This document shows, in pieces, positions 1 through 10,831 of a stretch of DNA of 42,829 nt (positions are counted from its first letter, which is position 1; each line of letters opens with the position of its first letter). Origin of the DNA: Chara braunii (Eukaryota; Streptophyta; Charophyceae; Charales; Characeae); NCBI GenBank assembly GCA_003427395.1, contig BFEA01000033.1:128902-171730 (forward strand). Reading direction: 5' to 3'. The notes below the pieces were generated by a model. That model was not told the origin of the DNA and did not search any database. It worked only from the letters and a program-made list of their open reading frames with translations. The translations under genes and the position numbers were made by a program.

Positions 1-91
<91 letters not shown>
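1..91. repeat. (AG)n then (AGAC)n microsatellite at window edge
   Basis: About 50 bp of pure AG dinucleotide run into an AGAC tetranucleotide tract that decays near 91. The window begins inside the repeat, so the true length is unknown and the contig may simply break here. Confidence 0.95.
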
Positions 92-507
92 GACAGAAAG
101 AGAACGAGGTGAGGGCAAGGTGGGGATATAGGACATGCAATTCGGTTTGCTGCCAACAAACTGTCGCAGGAAAGTATTGCAACCATTTTGTATTGGTCAT
201 AAGCGACAGGAATTTTGCTTTGCCGACGGCAGCTGACTTCAAATGGTGCCAGTTCTTCTACATTCTTTTCATGGAATTTGGCAATATATTTGAACTTTGC
301 AGAACACCAGGTGAGCAATTGTTTGTGTATGCATGTTTTTGCATCGTATGGTCGCGTATTTGCTGTGTGTATTGAACAGGACACAAGTTACAATAGCAAA
401 CAACCTTTGCCTATTTTCTGTTGTGCAGGCATTGCCCTAGCGCTAAGCTAGTATTGAGTTTTGTTAAGTTGTTAACTGATTTTTGCTGGGAACGTGACTG
501 TGTGCAG
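92..507 (+). other. Intron sequence upstream of the IPT/G8 exon
   Basis: No convincing exon was found here. Two acceptor-like sites precede the next exon: TTGTGCAG ending at 428 behind a pyrimidine stretch, and TGTGTGCAG ending at 507 with a TTAAC branch-like element near 468. The reading frame stays open between them, but the 429-507 translation does not resemble the end of an IPT domain. The 507 acceptor is therefore preferred. A donor-like CAG/GTGAGC lies near 309-311, so a short upstream exon is possible but unproven. Confidence 0.4.
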
Positions 508-1597
508 ATAATGATTGGTGGATATTATGTGAACAAAACAGTTGCAGGGATGTTTTCCTATAGCCCTGCTCAGACTCCGGTTGTTCAATTTGTGAACCAA
601 TCAAGAGGTTCGGCTGGAGGCGGGACAGCTGTTGCAATTACTGGAAGTGGTTTTGGGACCAAAATTGAAAATATTCAGGTTTACTTCGGCTCAGCAGAGG
701 CCCGTGTGTTGGGTGTCACTCCGACAAGTGTTTCGGTTGTGTCTGGTCCAACGAAATCTGGGACAGCCGAAATAAGATCCCCTGTGTGGGTGTGTGTGAT
801 TCCTGATGGATGCTCTGTGCGTGGGGATGTTACATTCTCATACGTTTCATTCTGGAGCTCGCCAACTACATGGAAGCCAGACAACATCCTGCCGGCTCCA
901 GGAGACTCAGTCTATGTCCCTCCTGGGGAGGTTCTTGTTCTCGACACAATTCCACCACCCCTTGAGTTGATTGTTGTGGAAGGCGCTTTGCTGTTTGATG
1001 ACACAATGGACTTATCTCTTCAGGCAAAATACATTGTTGTCCGCAAAGGCCTTTTTGAGGTGGGAAGGCCGGAAGCGCCCTTCACCCACAAGGCTGTCAT
1101 CACCATGCATTGTGATATTGACTGCATGGATATACCCATATATGGAGCAAAAGTAATTGCTGTACGTGAGGGGATACTCCGCATGCATGGGATGCCAAAG
1201 ACCCCACCGTGGACAAGATTGGCAAGCACGGCTTACCCAGGACAGACCACGATAACATTAATGGATGCAGTCAATTGGGAAGTAGGGGATGAGATTGTCG
1301 TTGCTGCATCTAATTTTAATCCCAATGAAGTGGACACTGGGACCATTGCCGCCATTACAGATAACAAAAGAATTGTTCTTGACCAGCCCCTCAAGTATGA
1401 GCACCTTGGAATCTCTGTTGCCTACGATGGTCGGGTAGTTGACATGCGAGCAGAGGTTGCAGTGTTGACAAGAAACGTTGTCGTTGAAGGAAATGAAGAA
1501 TCTGAGAAAACTATGTTTGGTGCCACGATCATGATGCACAGCCATGGAGACAACAGTTTAACGGCTACGTTTTCGAATATCGAAGTCAGAAGGTCAG
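508..1597 (+). CDS. Exon of PKHD1L1/CEMIP-like protein: IPT/TIG + G8 + beta-helix start
   Basis: This is an internal exon of a large, probably secreted or membrane-anchored protein. The first 22 residues read like the tail of a preceding IPT domain (FSYSPAQTP). Residues 23-114 form an IPT/TIG domain with the GGT...ITGSGFG signature. From residue 115 (WSSPTTW...APGDSVYVPPG) comes a G8 domain, named for its conserved glycines and found in fibrocystin, fibrocystin-L, CEMIP and TMEM2. From about residue 313 (DMRAEVAVLTRNVVVEG) the right-handed beta-helix begins, as in those proteins. The exon ends at TCAG/GTATGT, leaving one base of a Gly codon (phase 1). That phase fits exactly the exon at 41692. 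The start at 508 is chosen from the acceptor and the loss of domain-like sequence upstream. In animals the family acts at cilia or in hyaluronan turnover; the algal role is unknown. Confidence 0.85.
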
Positions 1598-2098
1598 GTA
1601 TGTAATGATGTGCTTGAGCATGCTGGGTGCGTGTGTGATGATGTGAATGTGTGCACATGCCCTAAGCCCTTGAACTTGTTTGACTGTCTTGATCTTGGCT
1701 TAGGACAGTGGGGTCACACACATAGCTGAAAGTACGGGTATTCCCTTGCCCTGTATGATGCTCCGAGTTCCCTTGCTGTACCATATGACAGTGTATTCTC
1801 GTTTTTATTCAACAACAATAATTTCAGTATAAAAAGTGGACCCCGATCCCTAATCCAACGCCGCCACATGCTAACCGACTGCAACCCTAAACTGGGTTCC
1901 AGGCTCTTTTCTAAACCACCTTCAGTGTCAACTCTACTTCATGGGGTAAAGAAGAGAGTGAAAGGCATTTCATGATGCAGACCCCAAATTCGAATCTCAG
2001 GGTCAACGTCCCCGAGCCAAAAGAGGCCACGTCGGCCAGTTTCCGAAAGGTTACGCTGGGTACCTGAGAGGTCAAGTCCAACAGGTACCCCGTCAACA

Positions 2099-2238
2099 GT
2101 CACATCCCAGAGGCAAAAGTCACGTCTCACAGTCAAAGGTCATAACCCACTAGCAAGGGTCACGTCTCGCAGTCAGAGGTCATATCCCACCGGCAAGGGT
2201 CACGACCCACAGTCAAAGGTCACGTCCCACAGACCCAA
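2099..2238. repeat. 20-bp minisatellite, seven units
   Basis: Seven consecutive units start at 2099, 2119, 2139, 2159, 2179, 2199 and 2219, each exactly 20 bp and beginning GTCA. Odd and even units differ in the second half (CAGTCAAAG versus GCAAGG types), hinting at a 40-bp higher-order unit. The array is rich in AGTCAAAGGTCA, whose reverse strand contains TTTGACT/TGACC cores like plant W-boxes. Whether that has any function is unknown. Confidence 0.85.
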
Positions 2239-2535
2239 AAGCAGCAGCACACCAAGGAAAACTCAGGAAGGTACCGGGCCTCCACATTCTGAAGCAAACA
2301 GGCCGTGGGCAGCCGGTACCGGGTCCAAGTCAAGCCAAGAGAAGCAGAGGCTGGGACGAGTCAAGGCTCAGTCCAAGTCAATATGTGGACTGGCCAGCCA
2401 CATTTCAGACAGATTGCTCATTCGTGAAAAAGTGGAAGTGCTGCTGGTGCTTGTGCGCTATCACGAGTAGCCGAGCGCTGAAGGCCCTGCTGGGCAGCGC
2501 TGTTCTGAGGCAGGCAGGCGGCCATAGCCGCATGT

Positions 2536-2557
2536 TAGTAGTAGTAGTAGTAGTAGA
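2536..2557. repeat. (TAG)n microsatellite
   Basis: Seven consecutive TAG units in otherwise unremarkable intron sequence. Confidence 0.9.
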
Positions 2558-2596
2558 GTGTGAATAGGAAGCGGATGTATTCAGAGTTGATCTTCA

Positions 2597-2649
2597 AGTG
2601 AGGGAGAGAGAGAGAGAGAAAGTGAGGCAGAGAGGTTGAGAGAGACAAG

Positions 2650-2740
<91 letters not shown>

Positions 2741-2741
2741 N

Positions 2742-2828
<87 letters not shown>
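2597..2828. repeat. (GA)n microsatellite with a single N
   Basis: Interrupted GA from 2597 becomes a pure run from about 2655 to 2828, with one N at 2741. Reading frames across it encode only Arg-Glu repeats and are not genes. The N probably marks a collapsed or unspanned repeat. Confidence 0.95.
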
Positions 2829-2831
<3 letters not shown>

Positions 2832-3001
2832 GAGTGAGTTACTTACCTAGGTGACTCACCTACTTATCTGCATGATATGATGTTGCGTTGTTGAGCGCTT
2901 GGTGACATGAACTCTGGCTTTGTATAATAAGACCATTTGTTGGAGTTTTTGAGCTGCGTTAATCTGGTCTCACCATCTCTGGACTACGGTGCAGATTTTG
3001 T

Positions 3002-3640
3002 GTGTATCCTCATGGTGCGTGTACTTGGAGTGACAATATAAGTGGTCCATTGCAAGAGCACTCTTTCAAACATTATCATCAAATCATCCCGGTCCTCAAT
3101 CTTCTGCACAAGACCAACCAAACTAGCGAGCCTCCTGCGGCTATGGCTCTGGCAAGAAGAAAAGAAGAGTTAATGGAGCAAACAACATCGTGTAAAGTAT
3201 GCAATTCACAAACCGAGGAATCCCTCAACCACTGCTTTATAGACTGTGAAAAAGCCAAACAATTGTGGCACAACATAGAAACAACCTGGAACAGGCATTC
3301 CAACAGAACGATCATAATCAACCCCGCCACTCTATTCCTAGACAAAGAACAAACCCCCCACTCTATTCCTAGACAAAGAACAAACCCCCCACTCTATTCC
3401 TAGACAAAGAACAAACCCCCACTCTATTCCTAGACAAAGAACAAGCCCCCCCTTAAAAGGTTTCAAACTCTTTCTTCTTCTACCTAAGCAGACAAGGAAC
3501 CTTTTGGGCTATATGGAAATGCAATGAACCTCGCAATCCCAAACCAATCCGACATGCACGATGAGAGCATACACATGGAAGTTCACACCACACTCGAGAG
3601 ATGACACAAGGATCAGCGCCTTATTAAAATCCACTCAAAA
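3002..3640 (+). pseudogene. LINE relic: RVT zinc-binding C-terminal region
   Basis: The translation from 3002 contains a C-x2-C-x9-H-x4-C motif at residues 64-82 (CKVCNSQTEESLNHCF..C), followed by KAKQLW. This is the usual form of the zinc finger at the C-terminus of plant-type LINE reverse transcriptases. A further conserved piece (GTFWAIWKCNE) lies at 3496-3528 in another frame, so the reading frame is broken between them. A 31-bp tandem repeat at 3329-3450 lies exactly in the break and explains the shift. The reverse transcriptase and endonuclease domains are missing, as expected of a 5'-truncated, decayed copy. No poly(A) tail is obvious. Confidence 0.6.
3329..3450. repeat. 31/30-bp minisatellite, four copies, inside the LINE relic
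   Basis: Copies of a unit beginning ACTCTATTCCTAGACAAAG start at 3329, 3360, 3391 and 3421. The first three intervals are 31, 31 and 30 bp, differing only in the length of a C run. The near identity of the units suggests a recent expansion. Confidence 0.9.
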
Positions 3641-3699
3641 ATATGATATAATACAAATAAAGAGTTCAGATCTCCAGCGGTCTTGGACGCGACCGAAAA

Positions 3700-4375
3700 C
3701 CACAACCCGACTTCAGGTAGGTACCGAACTCCCCCTCCCGATGTCTGACTCCCGCTCTCCTCTCTCTCTCTCTTTCCTCTCTCACTCGCTAGACTTGTAT
3801 TGCTCAACCTCTCCTCTCTCTGGCCTGGGATCTATCCTTAATGCTACTGCGATGTATCACCTTGAACCTGGGCGGCTNTGGCCACCGTCTTCCTCCTCCC
3901 TACTATCCTAACTATGGTTGACTATTGCTGCCAGGGCACTTGCTCCCTCGCCCGGTGCTCGTCCTTCGTCCAGGTTGCACTATCGCACAAGCGACTAGCA
4001 GCACTTCCACAACTTTGTGAGTGAACAACTGAATTGGTCTGGCACTGTAGCAGCTAAATATAGTTGCAGTTGACTGTCCGTACCTACTTCGGACTGGTAC
4101 CAGTCGCCCGGGGCCTCTGCCTTGCCAAAATTTGTGTTTCCAAAACTCTCCGGACTTTCTTGGGATGCTGCTGCAAAATTGATTGGGACTGAACTTCCTT
4201 TGTAGGTACTGATGGACTTTTACCAGCCTGCAACATTTCAGTACCCGACACCTACCAACCTACGACGCTTCAACCTACGGACCCTAAGACCTACCCTACC
4301 GCGCCGGCTTGGGACCGGGACCAACTGGGACCTTGGGATCGGGACTTTTGGGACTGACTGAGTGAAATCCTTTCA
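3700..4375 (-). mobile_element. LTR of a minus-strand chromovirus fragment (5' limit uncertain)
   Basis: The plus-strand edge at 4375 (GTGAAATCCTTTCA) is followed by CTCCCGCCAGCCTAA. The same arrangement occurs at 32806, where a better preserved element has its LTR edge followed by CTCCCGTCGGCCTAA. On the minus strand this reads as a polypurine tract (GGCGGGAG) followed by an LTR starting TGAAA. The far end is not resolved; 3700 is approximate. A single N sits at 3878. Confidence 0.5.
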
Positions 4376-4800
4376 CTCCCGCCAGCCTAATTTCAAGGTC
4401 CTCCGAGAAAGTTTCAATCTTTATCTGTCTATAATGCTGACACCCTTCCAAATACGCTTATAGTAGGATACGATAGGAGTGCAACCTGCATTAGTTCATC
4501 TCTCGTATACCAACGGTCATCCTCTGGTTCCTGATAAGTGAATTGCACCTTATACCGTCGCTGTGGCCTGCCCCTTCTCAAAGTTCTGTATACATCTTCT
4601 TCTAACATACAGTCAATATCATACCTTCCGAAGCCCGCTGGTTGGACATCCTTCCCTGGTAATCTCCCCAACATCTCACAACCCTTTTTAAAAGAATATC
4701 GTACCTTCCATCCATATGAGAGGGTATCATCTTTTTGCATGAAGGGAAGTGGTCATTAGTGGCATAAGGTAGTAATATAGATGCATTGAATACCGGTTGT
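4376..4800 (-). pseudogene. C-terminal end of chromovirus pol (chromodomain-like region)
   Basis: The minus strand has an open frame at 4429-4740 carrying GRYDIDCMLEEDVY, RRGRPQRRYKVQF and YQEPEDDRWYTRDEL. The same blocks occur near 32900-33060 in the larger minus-strand element, so this is a related copy. Weaker similarity continues to about 4800 (GATGCATTGAATACCGG compared with GATGCATGAAACACCGG near 33130). The block follows the integrase in Ty3-type elements and resembles a divergent chromodomain, thought to guide insertion. Upstream integrase, RT and gag are absent, so this is a truncated 3' end. Confidence 0.6.
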
Positions 4801-7800
4801 GTTATCGCACTTTTTCCCAGTTAGGCCATTTCATGCGCGACCGGAAAGACCATAGGCTGTCACGCAGGATTTTGATGGTTTTTGTAATAAAATAGACAAT
4901 TAATGCAAATCCCTTCCTGTTGTGTGCGTCTGCCTTCGAGCAAGACCCGTCTTAGGAACCTTGATTTGGTTTAGAACAACAATGATCATGCAATTAATAT
5001 TAATTAAAATTAAATACATCATATACATATCATGATTGCCAATTAAGGAAATTGAGAACAGTGACAGGATCAACAAAAAGACATAACATTGAATGCCAAT
5101 GAAGACAAATCAAGACTGATTGACTCAAGGCAAAGACATGAATAAGGGAAGGTGAGAGCTCATAATAGTATGAAGAGTACAAGATGAAAGACATGATCAG
5201 CGCTATAAGTCTCAGCTCTCACTCCTCCCTCTCAATCTCATCCTCGATCTTAGTCTCCTTGAGTGTCTAAGATCATGCCTCTCTATCTCTTGAGGTGGTG
5301 CCTGGGAATGAATTGCCACCTAAGACAACCGGCATCTGAAAATGGTCAGTCAAAAGCAACGATCTTAATGTCTATCCAGGCATAGTACTCCTCCCATGCT
5401 GAAGGAATATATGGTCTTCAGAAGATCCCTCTCCTCAGATTATCGAACTTCTCAGGAGATTATTGTGATCAAACCCAGGAGATTATTGTGATCAAACCAA
5501 ACTTCTCAGTAGACCGGTCTTCAGTGCAGCTTCAAGTGTACCACTCAGTGTAGACCGGTCTTCTATGTAATCTATTTTCATGGATCGGATGAGAAGCTGC
5601 ACAACACATCTTCTTCTATTGAGACTGTAGACCAGGCTAGGAAGATTGTCAGTGACCAGTATTCTGAGTGGTACACTTGTCAAATTAACGACTGATATGC
5701 AAAATCATAAAATCTTGAGGGGTAGTTCTCGAAATTTTCCATGAAGCAAAGACTTGCTTGTGATTATCCCCAGTTGTAAGGACACTTGTCAAATTTACAC
5801 AGTCAATGACAACTCATTCTCAATGGTCTCGGATTAATAAGAGTATTCTTAAAATTCAGCGCTTACCCTAAGGATATATCAAAGATCCAAAATTTTATAG
5901 GAGTAAAATTATATTCGGTATGCATGCATGGGGTAATTCACAATGACTTTGACCCTCAGGGACTTTTACGAATTGTACATGGACGATCGATACTCAAATG
6001 GTCGATAAGTCCATTACTCGCTTTCTCGATTTCGGATCAGTGGAGCACATTGATCAACTCAAATATTTATCAGGGAAAGCGGATAACAAAACCTCAAGGA
6101 ATAAATTGTAATCCAACTGTTATTGTTGCAACCTCTTATAGTTAGTCCCCGTCAAATAGAAATTTGGCGAGAAGATATGTGATCTTCCTCAAGGTTGCTT
6201 TCTTCTTGCCCATTCAAGAGAGCCTAGAAGTAAGAGGAACAAAACTACTACAAGTTTAAAGCTGACTCCGAGACTGTGTTTTACTAATGCTCAAGTGAGA
6301 TGACAACACAATATCACTTACTAATTAGAAGGTAGAAGCTTAACATGTGTCTTTGTACTCATAACACACTGCCAAACTACCCAATTGTAATTAGGAAGTC
6401 TATTAGCCTTCATATCATTGAGAGAATAATCACAAGAGAGTAGGGCAAGAGAGGATGGAGATGGGATAAGAAGCGCGACTGACATGTTCCCATAAGTAGA
6501 GATCAAATTTTATCACCAATCAAAGTTTTCCTCAGAGTAACCATACTCCTTTTGTTCTTCCATCTCACAATAGTTAAGTCAACATATTACAGGGGAGTAA
6601 AGTAATCCCAATAGTGGAAGTTATAATCCAATGCAAGATATGAGAGTGTTTGTCTTACTTGCCAGAGCTCAAACTCGATTGTTATCCAGATTACCGTATT
6701 AATACTTTGTGCTTCTAGGAAACGAGGGTAGTATCAGGAATACTTCCAACTAAAGCCCTCATACTCTCGCGCATATGTTCACAGTCGTCGCAGGTCGATA
6801 TGATCATTGATCAGGCGAAGTCTATAAACTGCGTACAAACAACGAATATGTGGTTTTCGGCAGTGACAAGTAGACATAGGTTGCAATCAGCACTTCAGCA
6901 ACAGGGCAAAAATAGATAATGACTGCAAATGTAAGAACCGCGCTTCCAATGACGAAGAGAAAGCACCGAGTGGCTAATAAAAAGAAGAGAAAAATCCTTG
7001 ATGACCGAAAAAGGTTCAGACAGTTGATGAAGTCACAAGCAGCGAACCAATACTAAGAGCTAGTACCTTCATTCTTCTTGCGAAATATCTCTCACTAGAG
7101 TCACTACTTTCTGGACTTTTCTCATGTTTTTCCGTTAAAGTCCCCACGTACTTGGCCCAGTCTGTGGTAAACGCTCAACTTAAGTGTTGACAGATCCACA
7201 ACCAATGGCACTCAACTGCGAATGGCAGTGAGCCCGTAACCAAGTTACGATGGCCGAACGATTCACACGATGACATGCTCACTGCTCGATTGAAGACGGG
7301 TGGCTACTTGAGAATGGCCCAGTCCACAGACCTGGTGATAACGAAAATGACACTCGTTGAAGAGATCAAGAATCAAGCTCTCAGTTAAAATCTCGAGGAA
7401 GTTTGACAAGAAATGAGGACCCTCTCTCCACTGGTACCCTGGGTCAGTGCCACAAATAACAAAGGCTCTAACATTTGCGAACAAAGAAGATCACGTTGAA
7501 GAGTTGATGACTACAACAACGCACTCTCGCGTGTTCTCATAGCTAGCCTAGCCTTGAGTAACCGTGCACACCGGTAGTCTCTTGCGTCAACCCTCACCAA
7601 CCAACTATGACACTTTCTGCGAAGGTGATGATCACCCTGGAGATGAGGACTAGCGGAGGTGGTAGATCACTCGAGGCCAAAGTTGATGACATCAACGAGC
7701 TCACTCTATCGCTTGCACTCAATGGTAAGTCTGACTTCATAGGACCCTTTCCCACTGCTAGTACTTCGTTCCACGCGTCCGTACTCGCCTGTCTCCAACA

Positions 7801-8326
7801 GTTATGGAAAGTGATACAAATCGCTAGTGGAAGCAGGTGGCATTAGCAAACCCGAGCCCTCTCAAGACCTCTCATACCACTCTAGGACACCGTCGATAAC
7901 TGACTTGCGAATAGCTCCGGAATATCAGCGTAGGTGGTGAAGAAACTCCCCTGCCCTGAGACACGCGTGCTAATGATGATGCCAACCGCAGAGCGCACAC
8001 ACGTCTCATGAGAGCGTCTTACGAAGGTTTGACTTCCCTCTTACGTGCATACCGCTAGTACCCAATGCAGTCGCGTGCTCACTCTCACCTCGGCCTCGTA
8101 AGTAACCACCTTGTGGTCTCTCTCGGCCTCAGTTTGGTCGTCGCGAGCTGGCCTCGGGGCCGTCCTCCACTGATGGTGCTGGCAGATGATCTCGTAGCCA
8201 CTGATCCAGTCCATGTTAGGACTGGATCGCAACGCCACTGGCCTTGGACTCTACCTCGGAGTCCCAGTCAAGTTGCTATTGCTCCCTTTCCTTGGTCCCC
8301 GGTGAGGTTTCTTCTTCATGTTAAGT
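4801..8326. other. Unclassified intron block, no recognisable gene
   Basis: Mostly AT-rich sequence to about 6550, then mixed. No open frame resembles a known protein and no terminal repeats were found. Small structures are present: a direct duplication around 5453-5500, TAGACCGGTCTTC at 5511 and 5551, and an inverted repeat at 5533/5664. It is probably old mobile-element debris. Confidence 0.4.
5533..5679. repeat. 16-bp perfect inverted repeat with nearby direct duplications
   Basis: CAAGTGTACCACTCAG at 5533-5548 is the exact reverse complement of 5664-5679. A shorter inverted pair (GCAGCTTC/GAAGCTGC) lies between the arms. Just upstream, CAGGAGATTATTGTGATCAA occurs twice in tandem (about 5453-5500). 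This could be a decayed foldback element. Confidence 0.6.
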
Positions 8327-8560
8327 AATGGTGACCTGCAGTGTCGAGGTTACACCGTCCCGCTTGCACCTTCGCTCAACCCTGTTACGAGCCTCGGTAA
8401 TGGCTCCTTGCAAGTCTTCATCCCTCCTCATCTCCTGTTCATCTTCACCGTAGACGTTAATTTTTAATTTTCCCAATCTGTCAGGTTTCACGCAGGTCAA
8501 GATAGCATCTATTACAGGTCCTTCCTGATTTTTAGGCTCCCAGTTCCAGAAATACTTGAA
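8327..8560 (-). pseudogene. Coding-like relic of unknown family
   Basis: On the minus strand an open frame without a clear start reads from about 8560 to a TAA near 8327. It includes FKYFWNWEPKNQEGPVID, KPDRLGKLKINVYGEDEQE and DLQGAITEARNRVERRC. The composition is like a real soluble protein with a charged, helical C-terminus, unlike the surrounding noise. I do not recognise the family. It could be the end of a gag-like protein or of a captured exon. Confidence 0.3.
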
Positions 8561-8959
8561 GTGCCTAGGCCTATAAGGCTATAACCGTGAAGACCCTTGC
8601 GGAAGGCCATGACCACAATCTTTTGGAATAGGCAAAGTCTAATGCAGCCAACAACTATTTCCAATTTTGCACGCTCACACGCACGACGTAAGCAAGTTGC
8701 TGGACTGCTAGGCTCAGGTAGCCGCGGCCTCGGCACCTCACCTCTCTACACCGCCATCCCGACTTACAAAACAGCGAGATGGCAACATAATCCCATGTGC
8801 GCACCCACCGACCAATAGCGAAGTGGTTGAGCGGCTACCTTTTATAAAACTTGAAAGTACCGCAGTCCTTGTGTTCTAAATGAGGGACTCAGGAGACTTC
8901 CGAAATACTTATTAAACAAATTAAATATTACAATAATTTTTACCTACCAATAAGAGAAG
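8561..8959. other. No recognisable feature
   Basis: Mixed sequence ending in an AT-rich stretch just before the LTR that begins at 8960. No gene or repeat could be supported here. Confidence 0.4.
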
Positions 8960-10781
8960 TGTAATGACCCGTCAAAACACAGACTCGGAACTCTGTTGAT
9001 CTCTGAGTTTTGCCGCTGGAATGAATGCCTTGTTGAGATTCCCGCGTTCTGTTGAGTTTTTGACGTCTGTGTGTGTGTGTGCTTGCTGGTCTGCGTGCCT
9101 GTCTGAGTGCTTGTCAGGCTGAGTGCGTGTGTGACCCACAAGGGCACTTGTTTGTTTGGCGGCCCCACACGGCCGGTACTTTCCTATGGCTGTGACTGAG
9201 AGAAGGTTAACAACAGTCGTATTTTTCATCACCACTTCAGGACACCCTTCACCTCTTCAGCCCGCATAATAGGTGGTTTTCAGGGTCTTTGGACCTTTCA
9301 CCACTTCAGGACCATTTAGGTCTGAAAATCCTAAATGGTCCTGAAGTGGTGAAAGCTCCGAAGACCCTAAAAACCACCTGTTTAGGCAGGCTGCATCCTC
9401 AAGTGGTGAAGGGTGGTTTTCATGGTCTTCAAACCTTTCACCACTTCAGGACCATTCAGGATTTTTAGACTGGCCAAAACTCTCACTTGACCACTTCAGG
9501 ACACCCTTCACCACTTCAGGATACAGCCTACCGAAACAGGTGGTTTTCAGGGTCTTCGGACCTTTCACCACTTCAGGACCATTCAGGATTTTCAGACTGC
9601 CCAAAACTCTCATTTCAGAATTTTCATTCTTGAATTTTCAGCTACCCGATAACCGCTTGTGCTGTGACTTTGAGTGTTGCAGCGGGGAAAACACTCAAAT
9701 AGCGGGGCTAGGCCCACAACACTTAGAGCAGCAGGAAAAACACTCAAGTAGCAGGTAGGCCAATACCACTCAAGTAGCGGTGGATGTGTCAGGGAGTGGA
9801 GGCGAAGCAGAAGAACACAAAAAGTTGGCGTTTTTAGAGGCCCAACAGTTGGTAGGCTACGTGTAGGCGGGTACCAGTCCAAGTAGCCTGAGTCTAGGGC
9901 CTGTGCGGACGATATTGGAGCCTGCAATGATGTTTCCCTCCAAAAGGGAGGAGGTACCAGTTGCTCGGAGGCCGCGCGGCCTGGAAGTCACCGCCCAAGA
10001 GGCAAGTAGGCCGCTATATCTTCAAGTAGAGCGTTGGGTTCTACCTCATTTGCGGTATGCAAGTTTGGAGGTCATGCTGCTTGTGCCAGCTCTTGACTTC
10101 AGGGTGCTGCTGGAAGGAGGAGCACTGGACACTACTGCGCTGGGAGGAGGAAGAAGGCCGGGAGCTCCCACCTCGGCTATGGTGGAGTTCTACCGGTAGG
10201 AGGAGGAGGAAGAAGCGGACTAGGTAAGAGAGTGGTGAGGTACCTACCTGGCTATGGTGGACGCCATCTTCATCACTTTGTTAGGCGCTGCACTGGAAGG
10301 CCCCTGTGGGGGTTGCGCTGCACCAAGAAGGCTTCAAGGTAGAGTCAAGTATGGCGGCCTGAGCAGCAACGGACATATCTGTTTTTTGTTGTCTTTTGCA
10401 CAGCAGGGCTAGGCCCTTAGTAGTCCGCCATAGCCTCGGGCTGGTTGAGGAGGAAGAAGATGGAGGCCATGGCTATGGTGGACCTCTAGTGATGCCAAGC
10501 AGTAGAAGTGGGATTCATACATCTATTCTGGTTCCGCCATTCATCATTATTATTATTGTTTGTTATTTGAATAAGAGGGGAGGAGAAAAGGAGGAGGAGC
10601 TTGGTTGGCGAGAAGGAGGAATTATCATTGGTCTTATGCTGGTGTACATTTTCTTCTTCTTCTTCCTTTCTATCTTCTTCTTCTCCTTTATTTCTCCCTC
10701 GTCTCAAGTTCATTCATTTATTGGATGGCATTGTGCTTTTTCGTGAATTCTTGCACTTCGAAATCGGCCAGGATCGTAACA
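8960..10781 (+). mobile_element. 5' LTR (1.8 kb) of a plus-strand LTR retroelement
   Basis: The segment begins TGTAATGACCC, a common start for plant Ty3-type LTRs, and ends CGTAACA. It is followed after one base by TGGTATCAGAGC, the classic primer-binding site for initiator tRNA-Met. The ends form a short imperfect inverted repeat (TGT...ACA). Inside are a foldback repeat module (9271-9379), repeats of CACTCAAGTAGC (9690-9775) and pyrimidine-rich runs near 10650-10700. I found no matching 3' LTR in the window, so either the element was broken or the LTR call is wrong. No gag or pol follows directly. Confidence 0.6.
9235..9600. repeat. Foldback and direct repeat module inside the LTR
   Basis: Positions 9271-9320 and 9330-9379 are nearly perfect 50-bp inverted arms around a 9-bp spacer, built on AGGTGGTTTTCAGGGTCTT and CACCACTTCAGGACCATTTAGG. 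A second copy of the left arm with its upstream part lies at about 9490-9590 in direct orientation. The segment starting at 9373 is inverted again relative to about 9505-9543. The whole block can fold into long alternative hairpins. Confidence 0.85.
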
Positions 10782-10782
10782 T

Positions 10783-10800
10783 TGGTATCAGAGCGGTTCT
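10783..10800 (+). promoter_or_regulatory. Primer-binding site for initiator tRNA-Met
   Basis: TGGTATCAGAGCGGTTCT matches the 12-base complement of the 3' end of plant-type tRNA-iMet (TGGTATCAGAGC), with weaker similarity beyond. Its position one base after the LTR end supports minus-strand DNA priming at this site. Confidence 0.75.
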
Positions 10801-10831
10801 ACTTGCTGGCAAGAGTTGACCTTGCTGCACT

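Noticed and set aside
109-451. Upstream exon of the G8-domain gene
   Set aside because: The translations in the open frames do not look like IPT domain sequence, and splice signals are ambiguous.
2636-2854. Arg-Glu repeat open frame
   Set aside because: Produced entirely by the (GA)n microsatellite. The same applies at 14543-14784, 39373-39841 and 41421-41669.
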